NCBI GenBank assembly: GCA_023212695.1
Contig: JALCCG010000071.1
Span: 18,857-82,856, forward strand
DNA: 64,000 nt
Direction of reading: 5' to 3'
Source of the DNA: Sporisorium sorghi
Taxonomy: Eukaryota > Basidiomycota > Ustilaginomycetes > Ustilaginales > Ustilaginaceae
The translations under genes and the position numbers were made by a program. The notes below the pieces were generated by a model. That model ran no database searches and was not told the origin of the DNA. It worked only from the letters and a program-made list of their open reading frames with translations. This document shows, one piece after another, positions 51,821 through 61,897 of the stretch; within the stretch, counting starts at the first letter, position 1; every line of letters begins with the position of its first letter.

Positions 51821-53404
51821 TCAGGCTATCGACATGGTGGCCGACTTCTCGATCATGTACTCCTTGAGACCGGCGCCGATGCCGGCCTCCTTGCCGAACC
51901 CTGACTGATCGACGCCGCCAAATGGGATCTCGGCTGCCGTGGTGCTCCCACCGACGTTGAGGCCGACATTGCCCGCCTTGATCTGCTCAAACATGCGCCA
52001 CAACCGCGCCGAGTCCTTGGTGAACACGTACGACGTCAAGCCCATCTCGGTGTCGTTGGCAAGCTGCACCGCCTCCTCCTCGGTGCTGAAGCTGGCTACG
52101 CTGATGATGGGCGCGAAAGACTCTTCTTGAAAGACAAGCATCTCGTCGGTGCAGCCTGCGATCAAGGTGGGCGCCACAAAGTAGCCAGAGCTTGGCACGC
52201 CGGCCTTCGAGACGTAGACGGTGGCACCTTTAGCTTTGGCATCTTGGATATGCTCGCGCGCCTTTTGCTGGCTGCGTTCGGTCTGCAGCGGTCCGAGCGT
52301 GGTGGATGTCTCGGCACCATGTCCGATCGTCACGCGGTCCAGCTGCTCGGCGACGCTCTTGAGCAGTCGATCGAGAACAGACTCGTGTACAAATGTCCTC
52401 TGCGCCGAGATGCACGTCTGCCCGGCGTGTCTCAACTTGTTGGCCACAAGCGCTGCCGCAGCCGCTTCGACATCGGCATCCTCAAACACCAGGTAAGCAC
52501 CCAGGCCACCCAGCTCGAGCGTCAACTTCTTGAGACTGGGTGCGCACTGCTGCATCAGCAGTCGACCCACGCGCGTGCTGCCTGTAAAGCTGAGCTTCTT
52601 GATGCGTGTGTCGGTGCAGAGCGCCTGGCCGATTGCGGGCGTGTTGCGATACGACGCGAGCACAATGTTGACCGAGCCAGAGGGAAAACCAGCACGGCGG
52701 AGCAGATTGGCGACGGCAAGCGTGGACAAGGGCGTTTCGGGAGAGGGTTTGGCGACGATGGTGCATCCCGCTGCGAGGGCGCTGACCGCTTTGCGAACAA
52801 AGAGCGCGACAGGGAAGTTCCATGGTGTAAGGATGGCCACAGGTCCGATGGGCTGCAGCACGGTTAAAAAGCGCAGCGTTGGATTGGTGGCGCTCTTGAC
52901 CACTTGGCCCTGCACCCGTTCGGTCTCGCCAACGTACCACCAGCTGAAAGTGAGCGCATACTGCACCTCTGCTCTCGCTTCTTGGAACGGTTTGCCCGTC
53001 TCGTAGACGAGGATCCACGCAAGATCATCGATGTTGTCACGAACAAGTCGATCAAAGTTGAGCAGCATCGTGGCTCGTTCTCTTGCTGGGATGGCCGAGT
53101 ACGTGGGGAAAGCTTGGCTCGCCGCCTGGATGGCCTGCTCGACATCCTTGAGGTTGGACGCCTTCAACTGGCATATCGGCATTCCTGAGCCTGGGTCTGC
53201 GAGTAGATTTTGCGATGCGGACGGTCGAATGCAAAGTTGAGCGCATCAGCCTCGATCGCCCAACGCTATTGCCGTCTGAGCTTGTACGCTGCGTGACTCA
53301 CCCATAACATCAAACGACTCGTTGTCCGATGTATCGAGACTGCCAGGTGCCTTGAGGAAGTCCGAGGCGTCCAGCAGCGAAAGGTCCTTGAGTTTTGTGT
53401 TCAT
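51821..53404 (-). CDS. Aldehyde dehydrogenase, succinate-semialdehyde dehydrogenase-like, two exons
   Basis: Spliced product of 492 aa: exon 1 53404-53302 (34 codons plus one base, MNTKLKDLSLLDASDF), intron 53301-53197 (105 nt, GTGAGT..CAG), exon 2 53196-51821. The junction gives SFDVMDPGSGMPICQ, the usual N-terminal ALDH element. Motifs: ILTPWNFPVALFVRK with catalytic Asn, FTGSTRVGRLL for NAD(P) binding, general-base Glu262 in LELGG, nucleophile Cys296 in AGQTCISAQR (the normal 34-residue spacing), FQEESFAPIISV and PFGGVDQSGFGKEAG. Length and these motifs fit the GabD/Uga2 branch, which oxidises succinate semialdehyde in the GABA shunt. The residue after ELGG is Leu where this branch normally has Asn, so the substrate is not certain. 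It is divergent from the LEU2-like gene. Confidence 0.88.
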
Positions 53405-54473
53405 GGTCGTCGTTCGATTGCCCCGTTGGCGAGTGTACGTCTCGTCTGCAAGTGATCGGAGTTGCGCGAACCGATGTGTCTGTAAGTGTGTGTGATTTTG
53501 AGTTGAGTGGCAGCGACCAACCTAGAGGGTGGTGGCGACCCTTTTGGGATCGAAAGTGATGGAGATATATAAGACGGGGGGTCGCCAAGATCGAAGGTGG
53601 CTTCGCTTCGCTGTGTGGTCCCAGCGGTTAAGTACAAAGTTGTGCGAAGGTGGTGGATGGCAGAGGCCAGCGATGGGAGATGGAGAGATGGTGGATGACG
53701 TGTAGGCGCTCGCGATCCCCGGATTGCACGGAAAGAAGTGGTTCGCTCGATCCGAACAGCCAGAGCAGACGAGCCTTTTCCTCTACGCCTCTCTCTGTTT
53801 CGACCTTTCCCTCTGTCGGTCTCGAGCAACGTGCTGTGTGCTGACTGTGTGCTGTGTCGTGTGAAGGGTTGCTAGTGGCGCAAGCAGCCGCCACCATTCC
53901 TATCGGAATCACCGGCGTTTTTCTCACAGCCCTAAGTCCGTCCGTCGAAAAGACTGAAACGGCCGACGGCTTCCGATAGCTGGCTCCCTATCCTGACTCC
54001 CCCACTCTGTTCTTCAGCCTCCCTTTGCTAGATCGATCAGTCAAGTGTTCGGCTAACTTATGTGAAGTGGCCGTCAAAGATGCACATGGCAACGACCGAC
54101 CCGCCTGCTGCTATTCACCGGGCTCAAGACGGGTGTGGGGTTTTGAGCGCGAGCCAGCGAGAGATAGCCGTGTGGGGGAACCGAAAAGGGTCCGGGTGAC
54201 TCTGCTGATTTGCCATTTTTTTTTCTCGTTTTTCTCCTTTTTCGGATTTGTGACAGGCGCGTGCTGGGTTCCTGCGAGTGGTGTTGCTCGTGGGGAGAGC
54301 AAGGGAGCCCTAAATCCGACGAGAGCAGCAGATATGAATTGTTTGTGAATGGGTCAATCAGTCAATTTGCCGACCGAGCTCATCATCATCGGCGTAGCCG
54401 CCGAAAACTTGCTAGGCTCCATCTTTGTCTCTGTCGGAAAGGTAGGGTTGAAAATAGAACCGTACACATCAAG
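53405..54473. promoter_or_regulatory. Divergent region between the aldehyde dehydrogenase and LEU2-like genes
   Basis: 1069 nt between diverging starts. A TATATAA-type box (palindromic core ATATAT) lies at 53566-53572, about 160 nt before the aldehyde dehydrogenase ATG. A T-rich patch (54217-54245) lies about 230 nt before the other start. No gene seen. Confidence 0.5.
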
Positions 54474-55700
54474 ATGACGGAAAGCAACGGTGCGCCCAGG
54501 GCGTACAAGGTGATGATCCTGCAAGGAGATCACATCGGCCCCGAGATCATGGCAGAGGTTCTGCCGCTCTTCGACCTCATCCAGTCCCGCTACAACCTCA
54601 AGATTGAAAGGATCGAGCGGCTGATCGGAGGCGCGTGCCTTGACCAGCACGACTGCCCAATCCAAGACAGCACGCTGAAAGAAGCGTCGACCTGTCACGC
54701 TATTCTCTTGGGCAGTGTAGGAGGCCCCAAATGGGACGTAGGCGACTCGTCTAGGAGACCAGAGACGGGCATCTTGCGCATGCGCAAACACCTCAACCTG
54801 TATGCCAACGTCAGACCTGCCAAGATCATCTCGGAACGCCAACTCAAGCTCAGCTCTCTCAAGCAAGATGTGGTCCGCGGCGTCACCATCATCACTCTGC
54901 GAGAGAATGCAGGAGGTATCTATTTTGGCGAGAAGCAAGAGCCGGACCAGCATGCCACAAAGGCATCCGATCTTTGCGAGTACACGCGCGAGGAGGTGGC
55001 TCGCCTCACCCGAGTTGCAGCCGCCCTGTCTCTGGCCAATGGTCAAGATCCGCTGCCGATCATCTCGGTCGACAAGGCCAATGTGATGGCAACGTCGCGT
55101 CTCTGGCGTCAAGTCGTCACCGAGACCATCCGCGACGAGTATCCGCAGCTCTTCGACAAGCTGAGCCATCACCTGGTCGACTCGGCTGCTATGGTGCTGG
55201 CGCGCGACCCACGAAAGCTCAACGGCGTCATCCTCACCGAAAATGTAAGTACGAGAGAGAACGATTCGACCAGAAAAGAATCGACTGAAGAGTACTGACA
55301 GCGATCGCGCAATTCCACGGCTCAACAGCTCTTTGGCGACATTCTCAGCGACCTGGCCTCGGTCATTCCAGGCTCTCTTGGCCTGCTCGGATCGGCCGAG
55401 CTCGATGCTCCACCCACTCTTTCCCAAGATGGCCGACTACCCGTGGGCGTGTATCAGCCCGTCTCGGGATCTGCACCCGATATCGCTGGCAAGGGCATCG
55501 CTAATCCCATCGGCATGTTTGAGTCGTTTGCACTCATGTGCAGATGGTCGCTTGGTCTGCCAGAGGCGGCCGATGCCATAGACAGCGCCATCCAGAAGAG
55601 CCTCGAAACAGGCCAATGCACGCGAGACGTCGGCGGCGAATTGTCCACCAAACAAGCCGGAAGCGTGATGCGACAATGGATCCAAGAGTCCTTGTCGTGA
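54474..55700 (+). CDS. Divergent 3-isopropylmalate dehydrogenase (LEU2)-like enzyme, two exons
   Basis: Spliced product of 380 aa: exon 1 54474-55244 (257 codons), intron 55245-55328 (84 nt, GTAAGT..CAG, phase 0), exon 2 55329-55700. It belongs to the beta-decarboxylating dehydrogenase family: QGDHIGPEI, AILLGSVGGPKWD, MRKHLNLYANVRPAK (two substrate Arg), LRENAGGIYFGE (Arg and Tyr), VDKANVMATSRLWR (Lys), LVDSAAM (Asp), FGDILSDLASVIPGSLGLL (two metal Asp) and GSAPDIAGKGIANP. All catalytic residues are present. Deviations: ENAGG instead of ELTGG in the substrate loop, QGDH for PGDH, and SGSAPDI where the family has HGSAPDI, a His that contacts NAD. It may be a second, specialised paralogue rather than the leucine enzyme. 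The in-frame upstream extension to 54210 is rejected. Confidence 0.85.
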
Positions 55701-55890
55701 GAGTAATTCGAGTGAAACAGTTCCTCCTGCACCTCTTCATCCTCGTGACCTTGTATTGTCGTGCCGCGCTGTCGTTGGTGGAATGCAGTTCAAAAGTGTC
55801 GTATTGGCAAGGTAATAACATGGGAATGGTCGAGATCTAAAGGCCACCTTGCTGCAGAGGGCGGCGATGTGTGCGTTGCGTGGCCGTCCA

Positions 55891-56624
55891 TCATCCCCAT
55901 ACTGGGTTCTTCTTCTCGTGAATCTGGGGTTGTCCTTCCGGCGATCCGGGGATGTTCTTGGCGAGTTTCTGTTGAGTGATGAGTGTTAGAGGGAGCAAGA
56001 CACCGCGTGAGCGAACAGCACTGCACATTGTGATGAGCAAAGCACTTCAACACCTACCAGCTTCTCGAAAACGCATTGGTTGAGTGTCTTTTCTGGCTTC
56101 CTGCACTTGTAGAACTCCTGGTTGTGTTGTTCGAGGCAGTTAAAGTGCACCTCCCACTCCTTGCCGCAGCTGTCGCTCAACTTCTTGATGCTGGTGAGGA
56201 GCAAGCACAGGATTGGATGAGAAGGTCGAGTTGCCATCGGGATCAGAGAGGAAGCATGGTCAGTCTTTTGCTCTTCCTAACATGGGAGCCCGAAGACTCG
56301 ACATCGAAACCACCGGCCTTGAGTTCTGCCTGCATCTGCTCTGCAAGTTCGTCCAGCCACTCTCTGAAGGCACACTTACAGATCGCGTGCGCATCTCGTT
56401 ACACGTCGGCCCTCCTTGAGGCAGTGGGCAGGGTCACGGCTCTCGTTCTTGCAAAGCATAAAGTCCTCGTTGACATCCTTGCAGTGCTCGCCGATGAAGA
56501 AGCTCGCGGACTTGAGCGGTGCCGACGTCACACCGAGCTCGTCAATGTGTGGCTGGCTCGACGGCATGGGAGCCGGGTCGATGTAGGGTTTCCCTGGGAA
56601 CTTGGCATCTCGGTGTGTGGCCAT
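55891..56624 (-). CDS. Mitochondrial complex I subunit NDUFA8-type (CHCH protein), three exons
   Basis: Spliced product of 151 aa. Exon 1 56624-56380 (MATHRDAKFPGKPYIDPAPM), intron 189 nt (GTAAGT..CAG), exon 2 56190-56058, intron 89 nt (GTAGGT..CAG), exon 3 55968-55891 ending NPVWG. Twin CX9C-type cysteines are visible: CKDVNEDFMLC and CLKEGRRVTRC in exon 1, then CGKEWEVHFNC and CRKPEKTLNQC in exon 2. The tail PGSPEGQPQIHEKKNP matches the NDUFA8/20.8-kDa family (human 172 aa, Neurospora 183 aa). This subunit sits on the intermembrane-space face of NADH:ubiquinone oxidoreductase and is imported by the Mia40 pathway. The first intron is the longest found in the window. It converges on the LEU2-like gene and is divergent from the PPR gene. 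Confidence 0.93.
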
Positions 56625-57041
56625 TTTGGGGCGTATGCGACGGCCTAGTGAGCTCTACGATGGTAGTGATGAGGCGATCGTCGAGCCGTGTGACTGTCGT
56701 GTTCGGTTTCGACAAGACGAGATGGTGGATAGAAGACATCAATATCAAAAGTGTTGAGAGCGCGAAGCTTCTCAAGATTCCGATCACGGACCAATCAGGG
56801 CCAAACGATTTCGGATCCGAATATTTTGTAAACTGTGCATTCGTATGGCCTAACAAACGCAAAAAAAATCAGAACGCCTCGCTTTTTTCTTCTGCATTTT
56901 CTAGGTTTGACGCTCCACCGACACCTTTTCTCGAAGAAGCGTGGGAAGAAAAGATCAAAGGGAATCGTGTGTTTGAAGTTGCTTGCACCTTCACACTTGA
57001 CTCAGCTTCACCATCGTCTCATCGGCCTGCGCTGCTCAAAA
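56625..57041. promoter_or_regulatory. Shared divergent promoter, complex I subunit / PPR gene
   Basis: 417 nt between two diverging genes for mitochondrial proteins. A CCAAT pentamer lies at 56789-56793 (ggaCCAATcag), a good match to the site of the HAP/NF-Y complex, which activates respiratory genes in fungi; its role here is inference. Otherwise A/T-rich patches only. Confidence 0.5.
56789..56793 (+). promoter_or_regulatory. CCAAT box
   Basis: CCAATCAG core 165 nt from the complex I subunit start and about 250 nt from the PPR gene start. Confidence 0.4.
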
Positions 57042-59993
57042 ATGGCGTGCGGCAATAGCACAGCGACGGCGGTAAGACTGCCTTCGTCACTTCAACGGCT
57101 CACACGACCATCAGCAGGCAGTGCACTTCCGCCTGTCTTTCTCGCACCTCGAGTGCATGCGCAGTCATTTTCGGTAATGTCAGCATGCCTCGCCGCAGCA
57201 CGTCCGGTCAAGAGCAACCCGTTATCCAACTCGGCACAAAACCTCAGAGCAGCTCTCCGAAGACTCGGCCAAAACTCAAAATGGAGCTCGAAACCACCAC
57301 CAACAGCCGACAGAGAGGCAGCACGCCGTACAGCGACAGCGACAGCAACACCGTCGTGGAAAAATGTCTCCTCAACTCGCACCTCGGCTCCTCCCAACAG
57401 GCAAGTCCGCCAACGGGACCAAGACCGCAGCTTCCGACTCAGAGCAAAAGCGCTCCTCGATCATCTCCACACCACGATTCGTGACCTCAGTGGGGCACCA
57501 AAGGCTTCTCCCGCGTCTGTAGCTCACGCCGATGCAGCTGTCGCAAAAGCTCTCGCTCATTTCGAGGCAGAGATGAAGGCGCTGCGTGTCATGCTCAAGT
57601 CCAAGGACGTGCTCGTCGATCCAGACAATGCCTGGAAGTCGGCTTCGCGCATCAAAGCCCCCTACAACGCCGCCATCCGTCTTTGCCTGCAGACCAAGAA
57701 GTTCGAGCACGCCTTCAAGCTGCTCAACCAGATGAAGAAGGATGGCGTCTTCCCCAGCGCAACCACCTACAACATCCTCATCAATGGCCTCACACGCGCA
57801 CTCATCCTGCAGACACACTCGGACTCGTCGCCACGCAATACGCACGACTTGCACCAAACCAAGGAGGCACAGCGTGTTCGCGAAGTGTATCAGGATCTCG
57901 AGAAGCTGTGGAAGCAAGCTTTCCCTCGCTACTTTACACGCACGGGAGCGCCACGATCCAAAGAGGCACTCGTTGTCGACCAGGACAACTTCCACGCCTT
58001 GACCGAACAGGCTCGCCGCAACCTCGTTTCGCAGCAGGCCAGTATTCATGAGGCACGCGAATTCCCCAAGGTGCTCACCAACGCCATTGGCGCCTATGCC
58101 AACTTTCTCCGCTACCTCGACGCCAAGGACGAGCTCGACAAGCTCTTCGACTGCTTGTTCCCCACTACGGTGTTAGACAGCATGGCAAAAGGTCTGGCGC
58201 CGGACGCCTCTCCACAAGACAAGCTCGAGCTAGCCAATCGCAAGCTGTCCGAGTCGCTGCCATTGGGCGACAAGACCACCTTCTCCGTCTTCTTGATGGC
58301 TGTTAACGAGTCTCTAGGTCCCAATCGACTTGCCATGGTCACACGCATCTGGTCTCGACTAGCAACATTGATGGATCTCGAGCGTCACGAGCTGGTCTCA
58401 GCGTCGTCGTTTGTCGACAAAAAGCGCCGACCCGATAGCGCCAACATTGAGCCAGACGCGCTCAGATTTGTCCCTGACGACCAGTTCATGACCGACCTCT
58501 TCAAGCGTTTGAAGATCCTACCGGATGCTGACCCGGCTCCCGAACTGCGTCTTGGCCTCTCGGTCCTCGCCAAGGTCTATGGACTTGACCTCGAAGCGAG
58601 CGCCGACAGCATCGTCAGAGATCCACAGATCTCCAGCCCGGTGGAAGCGTTTGGCCCGGAGCACTACCTCCGTAAAGACCTCACCGCCATCGACGCAACT
58701 GGTGCACCTGTAGCCGAGCTGCGCGACTCCACCGTCGCTTCCTGCGTCTTCCGTCTTCTCCTCAACGCCGGCGCTTGGGAGGTGTATGTTGCTCTCTTCA
58801 ACTACCTCTGGGCGCGACACCATGCAGAGCACGTCAACGCAGGTCGGCAGTCTGACAGCGTCACAGCCATACTCTCGGACACCGCTGTGTTCGGAAGCAC
58901 CTTGCGGCCTGCTTTCGCCATGCGGGTGCTCTGGTATCTCGCCAAACTCGGAGACCCCATGGGAGCGCGTGTCATGCTCGACGCGATGAAGCGAGCAGCA
59001 GAAGGTGCTTCGGCGCAACGCTTCGAGACGCAACAAGTCGGCGCCAATCGACGCGCCCGTCGTTCTGCAAAGCTGGACGAGCCTCTTCCGGATGGTACAC
59101 CGTCGGCGGCGGAATGGAAGCCAGCCGACATTGGCTATGCTCGTGCGTTGCGCGCCATCTTGACCGCGGTGATCAAAGGACCACAAGGTCTCACGGCAAT
59201 CCACCTGAAGGGTGACACCGCTAAAAGCACGTCGACGGACAGCTCCGAGGCCGCCAATCTCGGAAAGTACGATGGCTGGTCCGAGGCAAAATCGCTGTTC
59301 GCAGAATGGTGTGATCTCAGGGACGCCGGTAGCCGCAGCAGCAACACGCGACGATCCAGACCAGACGTCCTCTCGCGCGTCCACGCCGACACGATGCGGT
59401 CGCTGCTGCTCCACATCGCCCGAACATGCGCCACGCAGCGGCAGGGTGAGCAGGCGACCGAGGTGGCAAGGGAAGCGCTGCGCGTCCTGGAGGAGCGCGT
59501 GGGGCTTGAACGTCTGATCGACGAGACAAAGCAGCTGGAGCGGGGCGTCAGACCCTTGACGGATTCCGACTCGGACAGCGAGCCCGCTGGCGTGCGCTTC
59601 ACCTCGTACACGCTGGGCTTCCTGTCCAAGGTGCTCGCCATCGCGCTCGACACGTCGGAGCAGTCGTTCGCGCCCAAAGCGGACGTCGAGCTGTGGAAGC
59701 GCGTCAAGAAGATAATCCCCGCCGCTGCAAGCGCCTCGGATGAAACTGATGCGAGGACTGCTTCTCAGCAGAGGCCGCGGGGGGAAATGCGCGGTCGTCA
59801 TGCGGGAGGCAACCGACTGCTGCTGTCCAAAGATGACTATCTGGAGCTGGAGGCGGAGGTGGATGAGGATGACGAGGCGTACGAGCTGGCAGAGGAGAAT
59901 GTGGGGCGTCATGGTGGCTCGTACAGGATGCAGCGTCGATCACGTCATGTCGAGCAGGAGATCGAGCGATGGGTGCGAGGCTCTTCCTTGTAA
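57042..59993 (+). CDS. Mitochondrial pentatricopeptide-repeat (PPR) protein
   Basis: 983 aa from the ATG at 57042 (MACGNSTATAVRLPSSLQRL); the open frame reaches back to 56835, but that part is promoter-like. The first ~60 residues are rich in Arg, Ser and Ala and lack acidic residues, as expected of a mitochondrial presequence. One clear PPR pair is visible: YNAAIRLCLQTKKFEHAFKL then LNQMKKDGVFPSATTYNILINGL. Weaker helical repeats follow (YVALFNYLWARHHAEHV, MRVLWYLAKLGDPMGARVML). Fungal PPR proteins bind specific mitochondrial RNAs for stability or translation; the target is unknown. The C-terminus is acidic then basic (LEAEVDEDDEAYELAEE, MQRRSRHVEQEIERW). Confidence 0.82.
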   Translation: MACGNSTATAVRLPSSLQRLTRPSAGSALPPVFLAPRVHAQSFSVMSACLAAARPVKSNPLSNSAQNLRAALRRLGQNSKWSSKPPPTADREAARRTATATATPSWKNVSSTRTSAPPNRQVRQRDQDRSFRLRAKALLDHLHTTIRDLSGAPKASPASVAHADAAVAKALAHFEAEMKALRVMLKSKDVLVDPDNAWKSASRIKAPYNAAIRLCLQTKKFEHAFKLLNQMKKDGVFPSATTYNILINGLTRALILQTHSDSSPRNTHDLHQTKEAQRVREVYQDLEKLWKQAFPRYFTRTGAPRSKEALVVDQDNFHALTEQARRNLVSQQASIHEAREFPKVLTNAIGAYANFLRYLDAKDELDKLFDCLFPTTVLDSMAKGLAPDASPQDKLELANRKLSESLPLGDKTTFSVFLMAVNESLGPNRLAMVTRIWSRLATLMDLERHELVSASSFVDKKRRPDSANIEPDALRFVPDDQFMTDLFKRLKILPDADPAPELRLGLSVLAKVYGLDLEASADSIVRDPQISSPVEAFGPEHYLRKDLTAIDATGAPVAELRDSTVASCVFRLLLNAGAWEVYVALFNYLWARHHAEHVNAGRQSDSVTAILSDTAVFGSTLRPAFAMRVLWYLAKLGDPMGARVMLDAMKRAAEGASAQRFETQQVGANRRARRSAKLDEPLPDGTPSAAEWKPADIGYARALRAILTAVIKGPQGLTAIHLKGDTAKSTSTDSSEAANLGKYDGWSEAKSLFAEWCDLRDAGSRSSNTRRSRPDVLSRVHADTMRSLLLHIARTCATQRQGEQATEVAREALRVLEERVGLERLIDETKQLERGVRPLTDSDSDSEPAGVRFTSYTLGFLSKVLAIALDTSEQSFAPKADVELWKRVKKIIPAAASASDETDARTASQQRPRGEMRGRHAGGNRLLLSKDDYLELEAEVDEDDEAYELAEENVGRHGGSYRMQRRSRHVEQEIERWVRGSSL

Positions 59994-60515
59994 AGAGCTC
60001 CGAACGTCGATGTCCAACTTAATAGAGCCTTGTCCTACCTATGCAATTCTCTCCGGGCGAGTGGATGCCGATCAAGCGTGCCTATGGCGATCAAAGCGTG
60101 TGAGCGATGTTGGACAGGTGCTTCTTGCTAGGACGATGGTGGTTGAATTTTTGATCCGCTTTTCCAGAGCACGACTTTGTGCGCCTTTTTTCCTCTCGCA
60201 ACTTTCCTTTGCTGAAACTTGAAGTGCTGCTTCGCTTTTTACCAAAGACACATTTCCACCCCTTCGTTGCGTTGCTTGCTTTTGTCCACATTAGATCGAC
60301 ATTGCTTCTAAAGGTTCATGGCTGCAACCTGAGCGCAGCGCACTGACCCACACCGTGTTGCAGATCCAGGTTTAGAACGAGATTGAAGATATACAAGTAC
60401 ATTGGCGGACGCGAGTGGCGGAACAGTTGCCTACCTTCCCGAGGCCGCTTTCGATATCGAGGTCGTCGATCGTGCGCTGCTCGAGTTTGGCCCCACAAAG
60501 CAGGGAGAGGGTGCG
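59994..60515. other. Convergent 3' region
   Basis: 522 nt between the PPR gene and the COX14-like gene, both ending here. No coding or RNA signal recognised. Confidence 0.4.
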
Positions 60516-60966
60516 CTATACACGACGCCCAGGCTCGTGCGCCGGGTCGTTAGTGATCGGGAATGGATCCTGGCCGTTTTGCTGTTGAGACAGGGCGAGC
60601 GCTTGCTGCGAGATGGGCACCTGGCCGCCGTTGGCAGCAACGATCTACGTGCACGACGAGCGAAAGAGCTTGTCAGTGGGCCTTGGTACAGATGGTAGAT
60701 GCGAGTGTGTGAGTCGATGGGGAGATGGAAGACTTACAAGGCGCTCATCGCGACGGGACTTCCACACTGCTGCTGTGAGCCACAGACCCCAGATCTAGTG
60801 CGAACGATACAGAGAAAGGCAGGTAGAGCAAATATATAATCAGCAAACAGAGCTCCTCTTCATCAATGCATGGAGCACCTCGTTGGAAACTTACACCAAG
60901 ACCAACGAGACCCGTGACGGCGGTTCGATGTGCGAGATCGACGAAACTTGGCACACGCTTCGACAT
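60516..60966 (-). CDS. COX14-like cytochrome c oxidase assembly protein, three exons
   Basis: Spliced product of 85 aa: exon 1 60966-60895 (24 codons, MSKRVPSFVDLAHRTAVTGL), intron 100 nt (GTAAGT..TAG), exon 2 60794-60738 (IWGLWLTAAVWKSRRDERL), intron 93 nt (GTAAGT..TAG), exon 3 60644-60516 ending GRRV. All introns are phase 0. The joined sequence has a single membrane span (about residues 15-34) bounded by Arg/Lys-rich flanks, with the ADxxHR-like start, TGLxGxxxxG core and RRDERL end that I associate with fungal Cox14-type proteins. Cox14 sits in the inner mitochondrial membrane and regulates Cox1 synthesis. The family match is by eye on a very short protein, so moderate. Two perfect GTAAGT donors and frame conservation support the gene structure. 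Confidence 0.68.
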
Positions 60967-61897
60967 GTTGGCTGCTTTTATTCGAAGTAAAGAAGAACCG
61001 TGTATCGTCTGCGACCTAAACTGCTGTATGTGAGCGAGTGTCGATGCGATGCTGGTCGTTGTCCAGATGAAAACTGTATCCTAATTGTAGAGCAGGGCAA
61101 GAAGAAGCAAAAAGTGTCCGAGGAAAAGCTGCTTGCCTCAGAATGTGGGAGCAGTGGCTCGAGATCAGTGTAGATCGGGAGCTACTCAAATCTCGATGTA
61201 TTTCTTTTTCCCCTTTGTTAAAGTCTAAATCTGCACAATTCCAGTCGAATTTCCGAGCTCGTTGGCCCGTGTGACGTCTAAGGGAAAATGAAGCTGTCGA
61301 GTGACGTGTAGCGCGCACTGTCAACTGCAAGCTCACGTCGTTGCCAAGCAGCCTTTCCGGACGGCGCTCGCACCTCAACATGGGCCTGCGAAGCTCGACA
61401 GCACCTCAAAAAATGCATGAATGAAAAGCCGGGCTTTCGAACCGCTGCAATGATGACTGGCTTGCAGACGGTGCTGATAATGACGGATGATGATGATGGA
61501 TTTCCCCTCGAAGCCTGGCGCCCTCCGATCCGAATCGAAGATCGTTTCAGCGCAGTCTTGACTGCTGCTGCTCCTATGCCTCCTGGTGGATGTGCACGCC
61601 CCAGGTGCTTGTTTGGCCTCCACTCGAGATGGCTACGCCTGTTCGGGCCAACTCTTACTTTTTTTTTTTTTTTTTTGGTCGTGGCCGGCTAAAGAAGAGC
61701 AGCGACCTCGTACAAGAGATGAATTCGCTCCATCCCTCCTTGTCGAGCCTCTACAACATCGAGTCTTGCATAGATTGATCCTACAGAGTCGACTCAGTGG
61801 GCTCGCAGGATCGCATCAAGACGACGAAACGAGTACACGCATCTTTGACGCCAAGGCGAATCCAGATCTCTGACCAGTTCTCGAACGAACAAACACA
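60967..61897. promoter_or_regulatory. Divergent region COX14-like / DUF3429 gene
   Basis: 931 nt between diverging starts, with an 18-T tract at 61659-61676, 221 nt before the DUF3429 start. No gene recognised. Confidence 0.5.
61659..61676. repeat. Poly(dA:dT) tract, 18 T
   Basis: Uninterrupted, 221 nt before the DUF3429 ATG. Confidence 0.85.

Noticed and set aside
54210..54473. 88-codon N-terminal extension of the LEU2-like protein
   Set aside because: Cys/Trp/Arg-rich promoter reading; the family N-terminus (KVMILQGDHIGPEI) follows the ATG at 54474 after a normal short leader.
61419..61452. Possible tRNA B-box (TTCGAACC) near 61436
   Set aside because: No matching five-base T-stem, anticodon arm or A-box could be laid out on either strand; the same holds for a similar site near 33637.
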